The notes beneath the pieces are model-generated. The model saw only the letters and a program-made list of their open reading frames with translations. It searched no databases and had not been told where the DNA came from. Both the position numbers and the translations under genes were made by a program. Shown one piece after another: positions 1-9,103 of a stretch of 64,000 nucleotides of DNA. The DNA lies in NCBI GenBank assembly GCA_030220185.1, contig JASPKZ010007549.1, positions 310,001 through 374,000 of the forward strand, given 5' to 3'. Positions within the stretch are counted from its first letter, which is position 1; the number at the start of each line of letters is the position of its first letter. This DNA comes from Diploptera punctata (Eukaryota > Arthropoda > Insecta > Blattodea > Blaberidae).

Positions 1-290
1 ACTTTTTTTTTTTTTCTCCCACACTTCCTGATCTTGCGTGTCTGCTTCTGTCATATTTCTCTTGTTCATGTTGTCTTGAATTTCCTTTATCCACGTTCGC
101 CTTGGTCTACCATGTTTCCCTTTTCCATGAGGTATCCATTTCAATACTTTTTTGTTTGTTTCTGTGTCCCTTCTTCTCATTATATGTCCATACCATCTTA
201 GTTGGATTTCTTCAATCTCTTGTACAATATCCTTTTCTATACTCTGAATTTTTACTTCTTTAAAATGCAACGACCTTGGTTTGACCCCGC
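1..290 (-). mobile_element. LINE-K 3' fragment (reverse transcriptase C-terminal tail)
   Basis: Read on the minus strand this matches the copy at 35037-35345: a stub of a non-LTR retrotransposon C-terminus with the pattern GH-I-RR-D-KEVLKR-PPG---RGRP-T-WIKGIQ. Only the region after the reverse-transcriptase palm is present and it is broken by stops. The T-rich run at 3-15 would be the A-rich 3' end of the element. The window edge may cut it. No function is expected. Confidence 0.7.
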
Positions 291-299
291 GAACTTGAA

Positions 300-705
300 A
301 CAGTGGCGGTCATTGTAAGCAGTGGACAAGCAGGATCGAGAACTGAACTATTTTCTAATCTGAAATTAGAACTAAGTTGTCTGGTTCCAGAATTTTGGTA
401 CATTTGTTTAATAAAATTATTTGATGATTAGAACCGAAGAGGAGACGCCATTACACAGCGCTGGACTTTAATTTTGCGCTCATGGAAATTTAGATTAGGC
501 CTATGTTAATAAATGTAAACCAGTTTAATAACGCTGGCTTCCAATTATACGATGCTCACTTTTTTTTAATTGCCCTTTGATGATGCAAAGGAAATAAATG
601 AACTTCCATTAGAAGGAAATAAATTGCTTCCCTTTTGTCACCTTTTACACAATCGTGCGGCTGTCGTTGTTGCACTTTGTTAGAACTTAATTTTTTTCTC
701 TTTTT
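300..705. other. Intronic/intergenic DNA, no gene seen
   Basis: AT-rich sequence with stops in all frames. I see no repeat match inside the window and no splice-bounded coding segment here. Confidence 0.5.
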
Positions 706-708
706 ATT

Positions 709-790
709 GTTACTGTTATTATTACTATTCCCACCATTATTATTGTTATTATTGTTATTATTATTATTATCATTATTATTATTATTATTC
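709..790. repeat. (ATT)n microsatellite
   Basis: Imperfect ATT array with a few GTT and CCC interruptions, directly abutting the 5' truncation point of the LINE-A copy at 793. Confidence 0.9.
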
Positions 791-792
791 CC

Positions 793-955
793 AATGAGAT
801 GGGAGAATAATATTAACTATGATTTGAGGGAAGTAGATTATACAGGGAATGATTGGAAAGCATTAGCTCGGGATAGGGATGTATGGAGAGCTTATGTCCG
901 TGCGGCCATGAACCTACAGGTTCGATAGTGCCAGTGAGTAAGTAAGTAAGTAAGT
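793..955 (+). mobile_element. LINE-A 3' end, 5'-truncated copy
   Basis: Encodes the last 44 residues of the LINE-A polyprotein, from MRWENNINYDLREVDYTGND through WRAYVRAAMNLQVR and a stop, followed by the family-specific end agtgccagtgagt and an (AAGT)n tail. Other copies give the same end, so the 3' boundary is secure. The 5' end stops inside the coding region, as expected of target-primed reverse transcription. Inactive. Confidence 0.9.
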
Positions 956-967
956 ATTATTATTATT

Positions 968-1272
968 CCCTCCATAGTATCTTTACCTTGTCGTGGTGGA
1001 GTGGTTTGCGTGTTTAAATGATCCCGAGAGCTATGCTGGCGGTAGCATTGCTGCCGATAGTGATGATCTTTCACCGTAAAAATACAACCATCAAGAAATG
1101 CGGACATGGGTTCAACTGGGGTAAAATTTTCCGGAGATCAAATAGTCCCCCATTCGGTTCTCTGGGAGGGAACTACTTCAGGGAACTCATGCCAAAGGCT
1201 CAAACATAGGAGAGCTTATGTCCACGCGGCCATGAACCTACGGATTCGATAGTGCCAGTGAGTGAGTTAGTT
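968..1272 (+). mobile_element. LINE-A internally deleted copy: 5' UTR fused to 3' end
   Basis: Begins with the family 5' end (ttaccttgtcgtggtggagt), runs through the 5' untranslated region as far as ccaaaggctcaaaca, then jumps at about 1206 to the last 60 bp of the element (agagcttatgtcc...gtgccagtgagtgagt). A second deletion of about 62 bp at 1060 removes sequence present at 57297-57360. Everything coding for endonuclease and reverse transcriptase is missing, yet both termini are kept. Compare the independent derivative at 57206-57492. Confidence 0.85.
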
Positions 1273-1274
1273 AT

Positions 1275-1289
1275 TATTATTACTATCAA

Positions 1290-1332
<43 letters not shown>
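1275..1332. repeat. (ATT)n microsatellite
   Basis: About 19 ATT units, with one ACT and one CAA interruption near its start. Confidence 0.9.
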
Positions 1333-1334
1333 TT

Positions 1335-1434
1335 ACGAGTATTTGAGAATAAAGTTCTTAGGAAAAATGTTTGGACCAAAGATAGAGTAACAGACATGCG
1401 AATGGAGAAGACTACATAACAGTGAGCTACATGA
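1335..1434 (+). mobile_element. LINE-A internal fragment
   Basis: Matches the segment coding for VFENKVLRKIFGPKRDEQT and following residues in better copies (for example 54740-54840), here with indels. It runs into a (TA)n array at 1436-1458. Confidence 0.8.
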
Positions 1435-1672
1435 TATATATATATATATATATATATGTTATAATACCATATTAAACTTGCATTGATCAATGTTAAACAT
1501 TTAATTATAACATCGATAAAGCGTCACTGCTATAAAGTAAAAATGTTCTCTTGAATTTGCTTACTTGTTATAGTCAGCTACTAGATGGCAGTGAAGACCG
1601 AGTTCTCGCGACATCTAGTAATAATGGAGAATATAATACATATATAAGAAAATAAATGTTTGAATTGGATTC

Positions 1673-1742
1673 GCCTGGTGGTGTAATGGATATCACACTG
1701 AGGTACAGACTCAGAGATCCGGGTTCGAATCCCGTCCAGGCA
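1673..1742 (+). tRNA. tRNA-like sequence (pseudogene or SINE head)
   Basis: Folds approximately as a tRNA: acceptor GCCTGG/CCAGGC with an A discriminator, an A box around ggtgtaatggat, a 5-bp anticodon stem CTGAG/CTCAG with 7-nt loop GTACAGA (apparent anticodon ACA), and a B box gggttcgaatccc. The seventh acceptor pair is T-T and the D stem has only about three pairs, and the length is 70 nt, slightly short. No CCA is encoded. I favour a tRNA-derived repeat or pseudogene over a working gene. Confidence 0.4.
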
Positions 1743-1760
1743 TTTATTTTTCTTATCATA

Positions 1761-1763
<3 letters not shown>

Positions 1764-1801
<38 letters not shown>
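1764..1801. repeat. (TA)n microsatellite
   Basis: Uninterrupted TA dinucleotide run following the tRNA-like unit. Confidence 0.9.
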
Positions 1802-1804
<3 letters not shown>

Positions 1805-2460
1805 ACTAAGAAATTGCTGCAGCTAGAACAATTTTTAATTTTCGTTTCAGATGAACTCCTACACTTATTGGTTCGATTTTTCTGATTAACAAACTCAGCC
1901 TTTCTATTTTTAAATTAACTGTTATATGCCTTGTTTTGTTACGAAAAAATTATCGTCGAAGATACATAACTTTTCAAAAACATTTACTTGAAAATAACCT
2001 CAATAGCTTTATTTCTTTGGAATTAGTTAAAATTGAGTTTTCTTCGGTATCGGGGCTTGAACTAGGAATCTCCCAAATATGAGTCTTAATCTCTATCTAT
2101 GATCCCCAGCTTGTTCTAATTTATTACGACATAAATGTCTATAAATTTAGATACTATTGTGTTCACCTCCCCATTCCCTCAGCCGGGAGATAAGCCATAA
2201 ATCTAGAGCTGAATTGAGCTATAGATAGCAACAGAAAGGGTATAAATTAACAAGACATTGACTGTTGTGGCTTCAAACAGCTCTCAGATAACAAAAGTTT
2301 TATAGTTAACGTTATCTGACGTCAGCATTGTAAAATATCGCGATTCTCTTTTCTTTTATAAATGTTAGAAAACTTGTTCAAATTATGGAACACTTTCCAT
2401 GCGCGTAATTTGTTTTCATTTGTCTTCTTAAAGTTTTGCAAACAAATAAACATCGTTTAA
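1802..2460. other. No gene seen; short dispersed-repeat trace
   Basis: AT-rich. The stretch around 1838-1890 (tttcgtttcagatgaactcct) resembles the dispersed repeat at 14815-15190 and 33612-33775. Nothing else recognised. Confidence 0.4.
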
Positions 2461-2476
2461 TATACATGGCCATTAT
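2461..2476. other. Target-site duplication of PLE-1 (left)
   Basis: The 16-mer tatacatggccattat recurs exactly at 3756-3771, on the other side of the Penelope-like insertion. Confidence 0.9.
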
Positions 2477-2653
2477 GATGTTGAGTGATTCCGGGTTCTG
2501 TGGCCGTGGTCCATAGTTGGTGTTGATACCAGACGTTTCGCCCTCAACTGCGGAGGGCATCTTCAGTGGCGAGTGCTTCTAGGCGTGTTTCCTGGTCGGA
2601 AGCTCTACTTAGAGTGAACGCTGCGGGTGTTGTATTGATACTAGTGGTGGGAG
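2475..2653 (-). repeat. PLE-1 left inverted pseudo-LTR arm
   Basis: Exact reverse complement of 3547-3725 by eye, with no indel (coordinates sum to 6200 throughout). Its minus strand holds the same hammerhead-like core as the right arm. Confidence 0.9.
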
Positions 2654-2675
2654 ACACAACAAAATACAGTTCACT

Positions 2676-3110
2676 ATGGAAAAAGAAGATAATGGAAGAC
2701 TTCCTTTCCTGGATGTTCAAATAATAAGGACTGGCAATGGGGAAATTCAACATACAGTTTACAGAAAACCTACACACACAGACCGATATCTGCACAAAGA
2801 CTCTAACCACCATCCAAGACAAAAGCGAGGTGTCATTAAGACACTGTTCGACAGAGCGACTAAGTTATGCCAACCACAACACCTTAAACAAGAACAACAC
2901 CATCTGTTCAATTGTTTCCAGAAAAATGGCTACACATCCAAGGAAATAAGACAAACCATACATCCACGAAGACAGCACGTCAGAATGGATAAACACACCC
3001 TCAACCAGCATAGCCTACTTACCATATGTACAAAGAGTCACAGATCGTATCGGAAAACTCCTACGAAAATACAACATAAAAACAGTTTTACAGACCTACA
3101 AGAAAAATAG
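2676..3110 (+). pseudogene. PLE-1 reverse transcriptase C-terminal part (broken)
   Basis: A 144-codon open stretch. Residues 1-45 give the Penelope reverse-transcriptase signatures GRLPFLDVQI and VYRKPTHTDRYLH, followed by the RGVIKTL...RATKLC thumb segment. After about residue 105 the natural frame is lost: in a neighbouring frame the sequence LPYVQRVTDRIGKLLRKY continues the family pattern, so a frameshift lies near 3020-3030. The YxDD-bearing palm is missing through 5' truncation. Would have acted in target-primed reverse transcription. Confidence 0.85.
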
Positions 3111-3149
3111 AAGACTGCCTTCGCTCAGCTAAGGATCCTCGGCCACCTC

Positions 3150-3655
3150 TCTCCACTTGCGGCGTATATCGACTTCCTTGTTCGTGTGGTAAACCATACA
3201 TAGGGACCACAAAAAGAAGTATAAGCCACCCGTTTATCAGAACACAAAAGAAACTGCAGACAAGGAGAAATGGATAAATCGGCTGTAGCAGAACATGCCA
3301 TTATGAATGGACACCAGATTCTATTCGATGATACACAAGTTTTAGCCACAACTTCCTATTATTTCCCTAGATTATATCGAGAGGCTATAGAAATACACAA
3401 GCATAAGGAAAATATTAACAGAAAAGAGGAAGGTATTAAACTGTCTAAGGCCTGGTACCGTACACTAGAAAATAAATGCATCAACACTAGGGACAACAAG
3501 GAGACGACCATTAGCCAATCAGCAAGAGCCACGCCCGCTCATCCTGCTCCCACCACTAGTATCAATACAACACCCGCAGCGTTCACTCTAAGTAGAGCTT
3601 CCGACCAGGAAACACGCCTAGAAGCACTCGCCACTGAAGATGCCCTCCGCAGTTG
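3150..3655 (+). pseudogene. PLE-1 GIY-YIG endonuclease domain (frameshifted)
   Basis: GVY is encoded at 3161-3169 and YIG at 3197-3205 with the family's PCSCGKP between them (zinc-finger-like CSC). A frameshift just after KRSIS at about 3220 moves the continuation (RLSEHKRNCRQG, then DKSAVAEHA, and AWYRTLE) to another frame, open to the stop at 3654. The last 35 codons run through the right pseudo-LTR arm. In intact elements this nuclease nicks the target DNA; here it cannot be made as one protein. Confidence 0.88.
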
Positions 3656-3673
3656 AGGGCGAAACGTCTGGTA
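3634..3673 (+). ncRNA. Hammerhead-ribozyme-like core in PLE-1 right arm
   Basis: Contains CTGAAGA (fits CUGANGA) at 3634-3640, a 6-bp stem GCCCTC/GAGGGC at 3642-3647 and 3655-3660, then GAAAC at 3661-3665 and a GTA cleavage-type triplet at 3671-3673 after a 2-bp AC/GT stem III. Stem I is weak (only the first pair is good), so activity is doubtful. Hammerhead motifs are known from Penelope-like pseudo-LTRs. Confidence 0.5.
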
Positions 3674-3771
3674 TCAACACCAACTATGGACCACGGCCAC
3701 AGAACCCGGAATCACTCAACATCATGATTACCGGCCGTGAAAGCCTGCATTCAACTATACATGGCCATTAT

Positions 3772-4196
3772 TTACACTGTCTTCTGAATGCAACCAATCA
3801 TGTTAAGTTCTGAAATGAAGACCGTACTTCACTCGTCATTTTTTTTTTAATTTCAGATGATTGATTATATTGATTATTGATTTCTGTTTCCTGGTTGAGT
3901 AAACCGAAAAAGACAAAATTAAAAAATAAATAATAGTTTTAAAAAAAAATCAAAAACACGCTTTATTAGAAAACCGAACAAAAAAATGAAAAATAATTTT
4001 AATTTCCAACACGCTTGGAATAAAATTAAAGTGGTCAACAAAAAAAATCATCTCCATCACATCTAGAATAAAACTAAAGTTATCTACAAAAAATAATAAT
4101 TTTACCATCAAAAGCGTGGGGTGCTTTTATGGTTTTTACATTTTCTTCTTAGAGACTTTACTTTTACTTTTACCAATATCTGATTATTATCAAATA
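3772..4196. other. No gene seen (AT-rich)
   Basis: A-rich sequence with many short poly-A runs between 3905 and 4105. No coding signal recognised. Confidence 0.4.
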
Positions 4197-4197
4197 T

Positions 4198-4345
4198 ATT
4201 AATTGATATAGAACTATTATGTTTTTAAAACTGAGTGTAGTTACTGGCAGTACCTGCAACTCGCCCTCCCCGCTTACCGCACCATTCAACATAGATCCCT
4301 CTAAAGCTGCTACAGAAGCATGCACTGAACTATAAAGTCACTTGT
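4198..4345 (+). repeat. Dispersed repeat R, copy 1
   Basis: Shares gtgtagttactggcagtacc and the following roughly 100 bp with 59057-59175. The copy here is uninterrupted at aaaactgagtgtag, which is where a LINE-B has inserted in the second copy. Unclassified. Confidence 0.75.
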
Positions 4346-4761
4346 GTTTGAGACTTCAGTTGAAACTGACATGGAATTACTTACCAGGATGTAGCTGCCT
4401 ATGATGTGATTTGAAACATACCAGGGTTCGGCAGATGTCATGCTTGCAATGAGTTTGGTGGCCGTCATTTTGAGCAACTATTATAAGATGCAAAATGATA
4501 CGTTAATTGTGTCAGTGATGACACTTGCAGGAAACTGATAAACAACGTAAATAAAAAAACTAGACAGTAATGTGAAATACATGTTTACCCCCGTATCTAC
4601 TTTAGCTGACTTCTCGGACCCTAGGTTCCCCATCTCAAATTGTTCAGTGGAGCATTCCCTATGCCCCGTTTAATTTTGTACGATTTTACAGAAGCAGTCT
4701 GTGTGCACTAGATAGCAGCGGTAATGACGTGTACATTTTTCAGAAATATTTTCATGTTAAC

Positions 4762-5137
4762 AACCTCATCATCATCATCATCAACAACAAGGATTAAGCC
4801 CAATGGCCTGTTCCGATCTCATTATAGGCCGAATTGTTCCTTCCATCTCTTCAATGGTCTTCCCAACATTCTTCTCCCTTTTGGTTTATAATTATACATT
4901 CTTCTTGGTATGCGCTGTTCATTCATTTGTAATGCGTGCTGAAGATAAGCATTTTGATAATATTTTATTCTTTCACAGAGATTAAATATATTAAGTTCTG
5001 TTCTTATATCTTCGTTTTTCTTTTTATCGGTCCTTTGGTATCCTGCTATTGCTCTCAACATCTTCATTTCAGCAGCCTCTATATGTTTACTATGTGTCTT
5101 TGTTAATGTCCAGGTTTCACATCCAATACAACCTCAA
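4762..5137 (-). mobile_element. LINE-B fragment (reverse transcriptase C-terminal tail)
   Basis: The minus strand encodes MKMLRAIAGYQRTDKKKNED, then QHALQMNEQRIPRRMYNYKP and GRPLKRWKEQFGL followed by a stop: the post-palm tail with the GH/Q-RM-RIP-GRP-RW pattern typical of many non-LTR families. Minus-strand sequence upstream (5050-5135) continues with the ETWTLTK-type segment in decayed form. A CAT microsatellite at 4768-4782 is probably its 3' tail. 5'-truncated, inactive. Confidence 0.8.
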
Positions 5138-5139
5138 TA

Positions 5140-5790
5140 GCTTAATTCCTATGATATTCTCTAAACGTCAGTTTTCTGAATTGTCCCCCACTGTGGACGC
5201 AAATTTAAAGACGTATTCACGTCAATAAATCGAGAAGCCCTGATATCTGGAAGATGCATAGAACATCATTCTTCATTAAGGTGTCGAGTTGGGGTACTTC
5301 CCTTTGAAGGTATATTTATGTGGTGTAAATATGTCATCCATAATGTTTTTAATATGCGATGCGCGTAAGAACTGCCATCTAGCAGCGAAGTGGTAAATCA
5401 ATCATGCGCGCGCACACTGTCAGCACGTATTAGAAGTTTGATGGATGACGTAACCCAGTTTGTTATAAATTAACTAATCAAATTGATGCAACCATTACCT
5501 TAATTCTGTTATTTTATAAATGCAATTATTTTCCTTAACAGCTGGTGAGTTTATACCACCCGCAAAACAAGTCGGCATAGTAGGTAGTTGAATTTATCGA
5601 CACTAGTAACGAAACAAGCCCGTCGCACAGGAATTGCGTAAACTGAGCGAATATCTCAGCAAGTCAAATTTGTGATCCCATTTTGGTGGTTTCTGCAATA
5701 TGTTTTCTCTTTTGTTAGGCTTTAAAGTGGAAAAACTGAATTTCTTATGCCAACCTTAATTCTGTTGGACTGAACTAAGAACACACTATG
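5140..5790. other. No gene seen; minor repeat trace
   Basis: The piece 5600-5700 (caggaattgcgtaaactgag) recurs at 41907-41975, so part is a low-copy dispersed repeat. Nothing coding. Confidence 0.4.
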
Positions 5791-5794
5791 CATA

Positions 5795-6050
5795 AAAAAA
5801 GTCCAAGCGCGACAGTCCTAGAAGGCCCCCGATCTACTAGCCGGCTGCTGGCCTCACGTCCACATGTGTTAGTCACAGAGGTAGACAATCATAAGCCAGT
5901 GTAGGGGTGAAATATGGTTAGCATGTCGGGTCCCCCAGCCGTTATAGCTGGTATTTTCAACCTCGAGTTGCTATTTATTGTATCTACCCAAATGCCTCAC
6001 GATCCTGGGTGGGCACTGGTCCCATACTGGCTTTTCAGTCATGAGGAAAT
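5795..6050 (+). repeat. Dispersed repeat U
   Basis: GC-richer than its surroundings; the segment ggctgctggcctcac with its flanks recurs at 31105-31165. Ends where S2 SINE begins. Unclassified, possibly an old SINE. Confidence 0.5.
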
Positions 6051-6055
6051 GTCTT

Positions 6056-6380
6056 CCCCCATGGAGACTCAGGTAGCGTGCTGCCTTGTCACGCAGCGGG
6101 CTCGGGTTCGATCCCCGGTCGGAACAGTTTTTCTGAGTGAGGTTTTTACCGGGGTTTTTCCTCACCTGTAAGGCAAATATTAGGAAAACTTTAAGGCCCA
6201 AACGGTCCCCGAAATCATATGGCCATCATCATCATCGTCATCCTTCACCGGTGTGGAAAGCAACGGGAAGCTACCACACCTATAATTGCCTGGTAAAGCT
6301 GCAAAGCATTAGCATGAAAAATGCTATAATTGCAGTGAAAGACCTACCCTCGGGTAGAATTACTATGGATGGATGGAGAC
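6056..6380 (+). mobile_element. SINE S2, copy a
   Basis: tRNA-derived SINE: head with ggtagcgtgctgcc (A-box region) and gggttcgatccccgg (B box), a body with ggtttttaccggggttttt, an internal CAT microsatellite at about 6223-6242, then ccttcaccggtgtggaaagc and a 3' end attactatggatggatgga. RNA polymerase III boxes are recognisable. Ten copies lie in this window, in both orientations. Confidence 0.9.
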
Positions 6381-6384
6381 TCGA

Positions 6385-6456
6385 ATGAGCGCAGGTCCCG
6401 TAGCTCTGCGCCAAGGCTTCTTGCCTTAACCACTTGGCTACGGCGCGGGGCATAAC
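6385..6456 (-). repeat. tRNA-like fragment
   Basis: On the minus strand cgtagccaagtggttaaggc gives an A box and the far end gives a weak B box; similar sequence sits at 61378-61452. Looks like another tRNA-derived SINE head. Confidence 0.45.
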
Positions 6457-6469
6457 TGTGTGTTATTCT

Positions 6470-6868
6470 GTCAATCTATCTATCTATAATGGCGTAGCCC
6501 ATTGTTGAGCCACAGCCTCTCCTTTGTCAGGAGTTACTGGACCAGGTTAATTTAGTTACTTTATTTGCCGATAGATGTCATACGGTCAACACACCGACAC
6601 AATGAGACATCTAGCGGACAACTAAGGTATTACTAGGAAGTTGAAGCCGGTAAATATTGCTCACAGACCTTTATATTCAGGCTTTAGAATCTTTTACGAG
6701 CCTGAAAATCTTCAGACTCGGGACCCACGGGTTAAAGTCTCTCCCGGAGGACTTGCTCCTTGGATTCACCATCCTAAAAGAACCTATCGACCCCGGCCAG
6801 GTTTGAACCCGCGACCCTCGGGACCAAAGGCAAGGAGAATAACCACTCTAGTCTGTCCATGGAATGTG
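6470..6868 (-). mobile_element. SINE S1, copy a
   Basis: Reverse-complement copy of the S1 family. The tRNA-like head is at the right end (box B gggttcaaacc type at about 6801-6815). The body contains the family's diagnostic cctgaaaatctt/cgtaaaag pair, and the 3' part has the gtcggtgtgttgacc and ctagatgtctcA segments. The left 80 bp (ctataatggcgtagcccatt) recurs at 44230-44300, so it belongs to the 3' end of this S1 subtype. Confidence 0.8.
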
Positions 6869-6869
6869 T

Positions 6870-7567
6870 AGAGAAATTCGCCAGATTTCAGATTAGACAT
6901 CTTTTTCGCTTGAAGATCGAGCGAAATGAGTAATGCCACGTGATCTTTTCTCCCTCCTGCACTGCCTTCTGTAGCCTCATTGACCGTGTTTTTTTGCCCG
7001 CCTCCTGCGTAGATAATATATTTCGAACACCTCCACAGATTCTACGGACAGACTCCACCGCGGCCGAGTATATACATATGTGCTGGGTTATATAAATTTT
7101 ATTTATTTTATTTCGAGTATTAGAAAGCGAACTAAATTTTCTTACACACTCAAAGGTAAAATCCATATTTAACCAGTGAAAAATGCAGTCATACGTATGG
7201 TTTATTTACATTTCGACTTGAACTTAGACGGAAGAGCTATAATATTTAAGATCACGAGCCACCACTGATGAGAAGATGTGTGCGGTGGTCGATAAAACGT
7301 GTTTATGGTTATTGGAACGGATTGAGGTTAGAGAGCATGATTGCGCATGCGTGTTCTCCACTGATTGTGGATTATATTGTTAAAAACCAGACCAATCACT
7401 AATTGCTGATAATTCGTTTTAAATCATTGATTATTCTAGTTAACCAGTCGACTCACAGATGGCAGTGAAATGCAAGTCTGTCATGCGAATTCCTCAGCAA
7501 ATCCACTTTATGGTCAAATTTTATTGGTTCGCAAACTCCACCATACTTTTTTAATCGTTCGCTATAG
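6870..7567. other. No gene seen
   Basis: Unclassified intronic DNA; stops in all frames and no match to other repeats in the window. Confidence 0.4.
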
Positions 7568-7577
7568 GTTTCGAAAA

Positions 7578-7682
7578 AAATGATTGGAAAACATTGGCCC
7601 AGGATAGGGATATATGGAGAGCTTATGTCTGCGCGGCTATGAACCTACGGCTTCGATAGTGCCAGTGAGTTGTTAGTTAATA
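7578..7682 (+). mobile_element. LINE-A 3' end, short copy
   Basis: Last 100 bp of LINE-A (NDWKTLAQDRDIWRAYVCAAM type) ending gtgccagtgagttgttagtt. 5' truncated. Confidence 0.88.
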
Positions 7683-7689
7683 ATAATAA

Positions 7690-7800
7690 TCTTATTCTTC
7701 TTCTACTACAAGGTTTAGGCTATGCAGCCTGTTCCCATCATCCTATACAACCCCACCACCCAACTATATCTGCGCAGTCCTTGTAAGGCGGCCAGATGAA
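7690..7800 (-). mobile_element. LINE-B 3'-terminal fragment
   Basis: Minus strand reads gggaacaggctgcatagcct and on into a GAAGAA-rich end, matching the 3' terminus of LINE-B copies at 9031-9048 and 58998-59056. Opposite in orientation to the adjacent LINE-B copy. Confidence 0.55.
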
Positions 7801-8132
7801 TCTTCTATTACTAAAAAGCGAAGGAGAAAGCCGGACGGTTGGATAATGAAATCAAGGGATAAAAGCAGGATACAGACTGCGGAAATGCTGCTTTTGCGTA
7901 ATGTGAAAGTATGCACAAGAGCAGATTGAATAAGGAATGAAACTATACGAGAAGAATTAAATATATATTAAATTGAAGATAAAATCAGCGAAAATAATAA
8001 GAAATGGACAGAACACTTAATGAGAATGAACAACGAAAGTACACCAAAAAGAACCTTCCTGTATAATCCCAGAGGAACAAGAGATGTTGGCCGACCACGC
8101 AGAAGATGGACTCCACTTTTAACTTCGCCGGA

Positions 8133-8134
<2 letters not shown>

Positions 8135-8187
<53 letters not shown>

Positions 8188-9023
8188 GACTGGCACTATC
8201 GAACCCGTACGTTCATGGCCGCACGGACATAAGCTCTCCATTCATCCCTATCCTGAGCTAATGCTTTTCAATCATTCCCTGTATAATCTACTTCCCTCAA
8301 ATCATAGTTAATGTTGTTCTCCCACCTCATTCTCGGTCTACCAACTGGGCGTTTTCCTTCTGGCTTTCCTACAAGAAGTTTCCATGCACGTCTTTCATTC
8401 CCCATACGCGCAACATGTCCTGCCCATCGCAGTTTACGAGACTTAACTGTTCTTATTATATCTGGCTTCCTATAAAGACCATGTAGTTCATTGTTATGTA
8501 GTCTTCTCCATTCACCTGTCTGTTCATCTCTCTTTGGTCCAAAAATTTTCCTAAGAACTTTATTCTCAAATACTCGTAATCTCCTTTCCTCCCTTAAAGT
8601 AAGAGTCCATGTTTCGCACCGATATAGTATAACTGGTAGAATAATAGTTTTATATATTTTCAGCTTAACGTTTTTTGAAAGGAGTTGGGACATCAAGAGT
8701 CTCTGCAATGCATAATAGCACGCATTTCCAGAATTGAGCCTATGTTTAATTTCTTTGTGCATCTCATTCCTATTTGTGATTATTGTTCCTAGGTATTTGA
8801 ATTCAGCCTCTTCCTCAAAATTTCTCTCATTTGTCATTAGCTGTCCATTTCCATTATATACTGAATTTCTACGTGTGACCATATATTTAGTTTTACTGAT
8901 ATTTACTTCCAGTCCTAATTTCTTAGTGTTACTCAATAGTGTGTGCGTGTTGGCCTTTAGTATCTCCTCGCTATCGGCCAGTAGTACTACATCATCAGCA
9001 TAAACTAACAGCTTATTAATACC
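8135..9023 (-). mobile_element. LINE-A insertion, 889 bp, reverse transcriptase C-terminal half
   Basis: Starts on the minus strand inside the reverse-transcriptase palm and ends at the (AAGT)n tail (8135-8180 on +). Both boundaries are fixed by the 14-bp target duplication. It is one of the three longest LINE-A coding copies here. Confidence 0.95.
8268..9023 (-). pseudogene. LINE-A reverse transcriptase fragment with YADD box
   Basis: One open frame of 251 codons running into the 5' truncation. In order: LLVYADDVVLLADSEEILKA with the catalytic YADD, LGLEVNISKTKYM, FKYLGTIITNRNEMHKEIKH, ILPVILYRCETWTL, FENKVLRKIFGPKRDEQTGE, RKPDIIRTVKSRKLRWAGH, ARMGNERRAWKLL, GRPRMRWENNINYD. The frame stops at 8268 because the tryptophan codon of NDWKA is TGA. 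Normal family role: reverse transcription of the element RNA at the nicked target. The N-terminal endonuclease and the fingers are absent, so it is not functional. Confidence 0.9.
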
Positions 9024-9047
9024 AACTTCGCCGGAACAGGCTGCATA

Positions 9048-9048
<1 letters not shown>

Positions 9049-9103
<55 letters not shown>

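Larger units (their letters stand above)
2477..3755 (+). mobile_element. PLE-1: Penelope-like retroelement, 5'-truncated, with inverted pseudo-LTRs
   Basis: A Penelope-like element bounded by 16-bp target duplications. A 179-bp arm (2475-2653) is the exact reverse complement of 3547-3725, and the right arm is followed by a 30-bp extension before the duplication. The interior codes on + for the end of the reverse transcriptase (NGRLPFLDVQI, HTVYRKPTHTDRYLH, thumb region) and a GIY-YIG endonuclease. Penelope elements are known to carry pseudo-LTRs that may be inverted and to be 5'-truncated, which fits. Frameshifts around 3030-3110 and 3215-3235 break the ORF, so the copy is dead although the arms are identical, implying a fairly recent insertion. 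Confidence 0.92.
7800..9050 (+). mobile_element. LINE-B copy split by a LINE-A insertion
   Basis: The LINE-B C-terminal tail is read on + from about 7920 to 8134 (EHLMRMNNESTPKRTFLYNP, then GRPRRRW) and resumes at 9038 with aggctgcataaat plus an AAT tail. Between lies the minus-strand LINE-A insert, flanked by the exact 14-bp duplication aacttcgccggaac (8121-8134 and 9024-9037). In LINE-B copies elsewhere the corresponding sequence is continuous (ggaaccggaacaggct), confirming the empty site. Confidence 0.9.

Noticed and set aside
1673..1742. Functional tRNA gene with anticodon ACA
   Set aside because: Mispaired acceptor and D stem and an unusual anticodon; kept only as tRNA-like.
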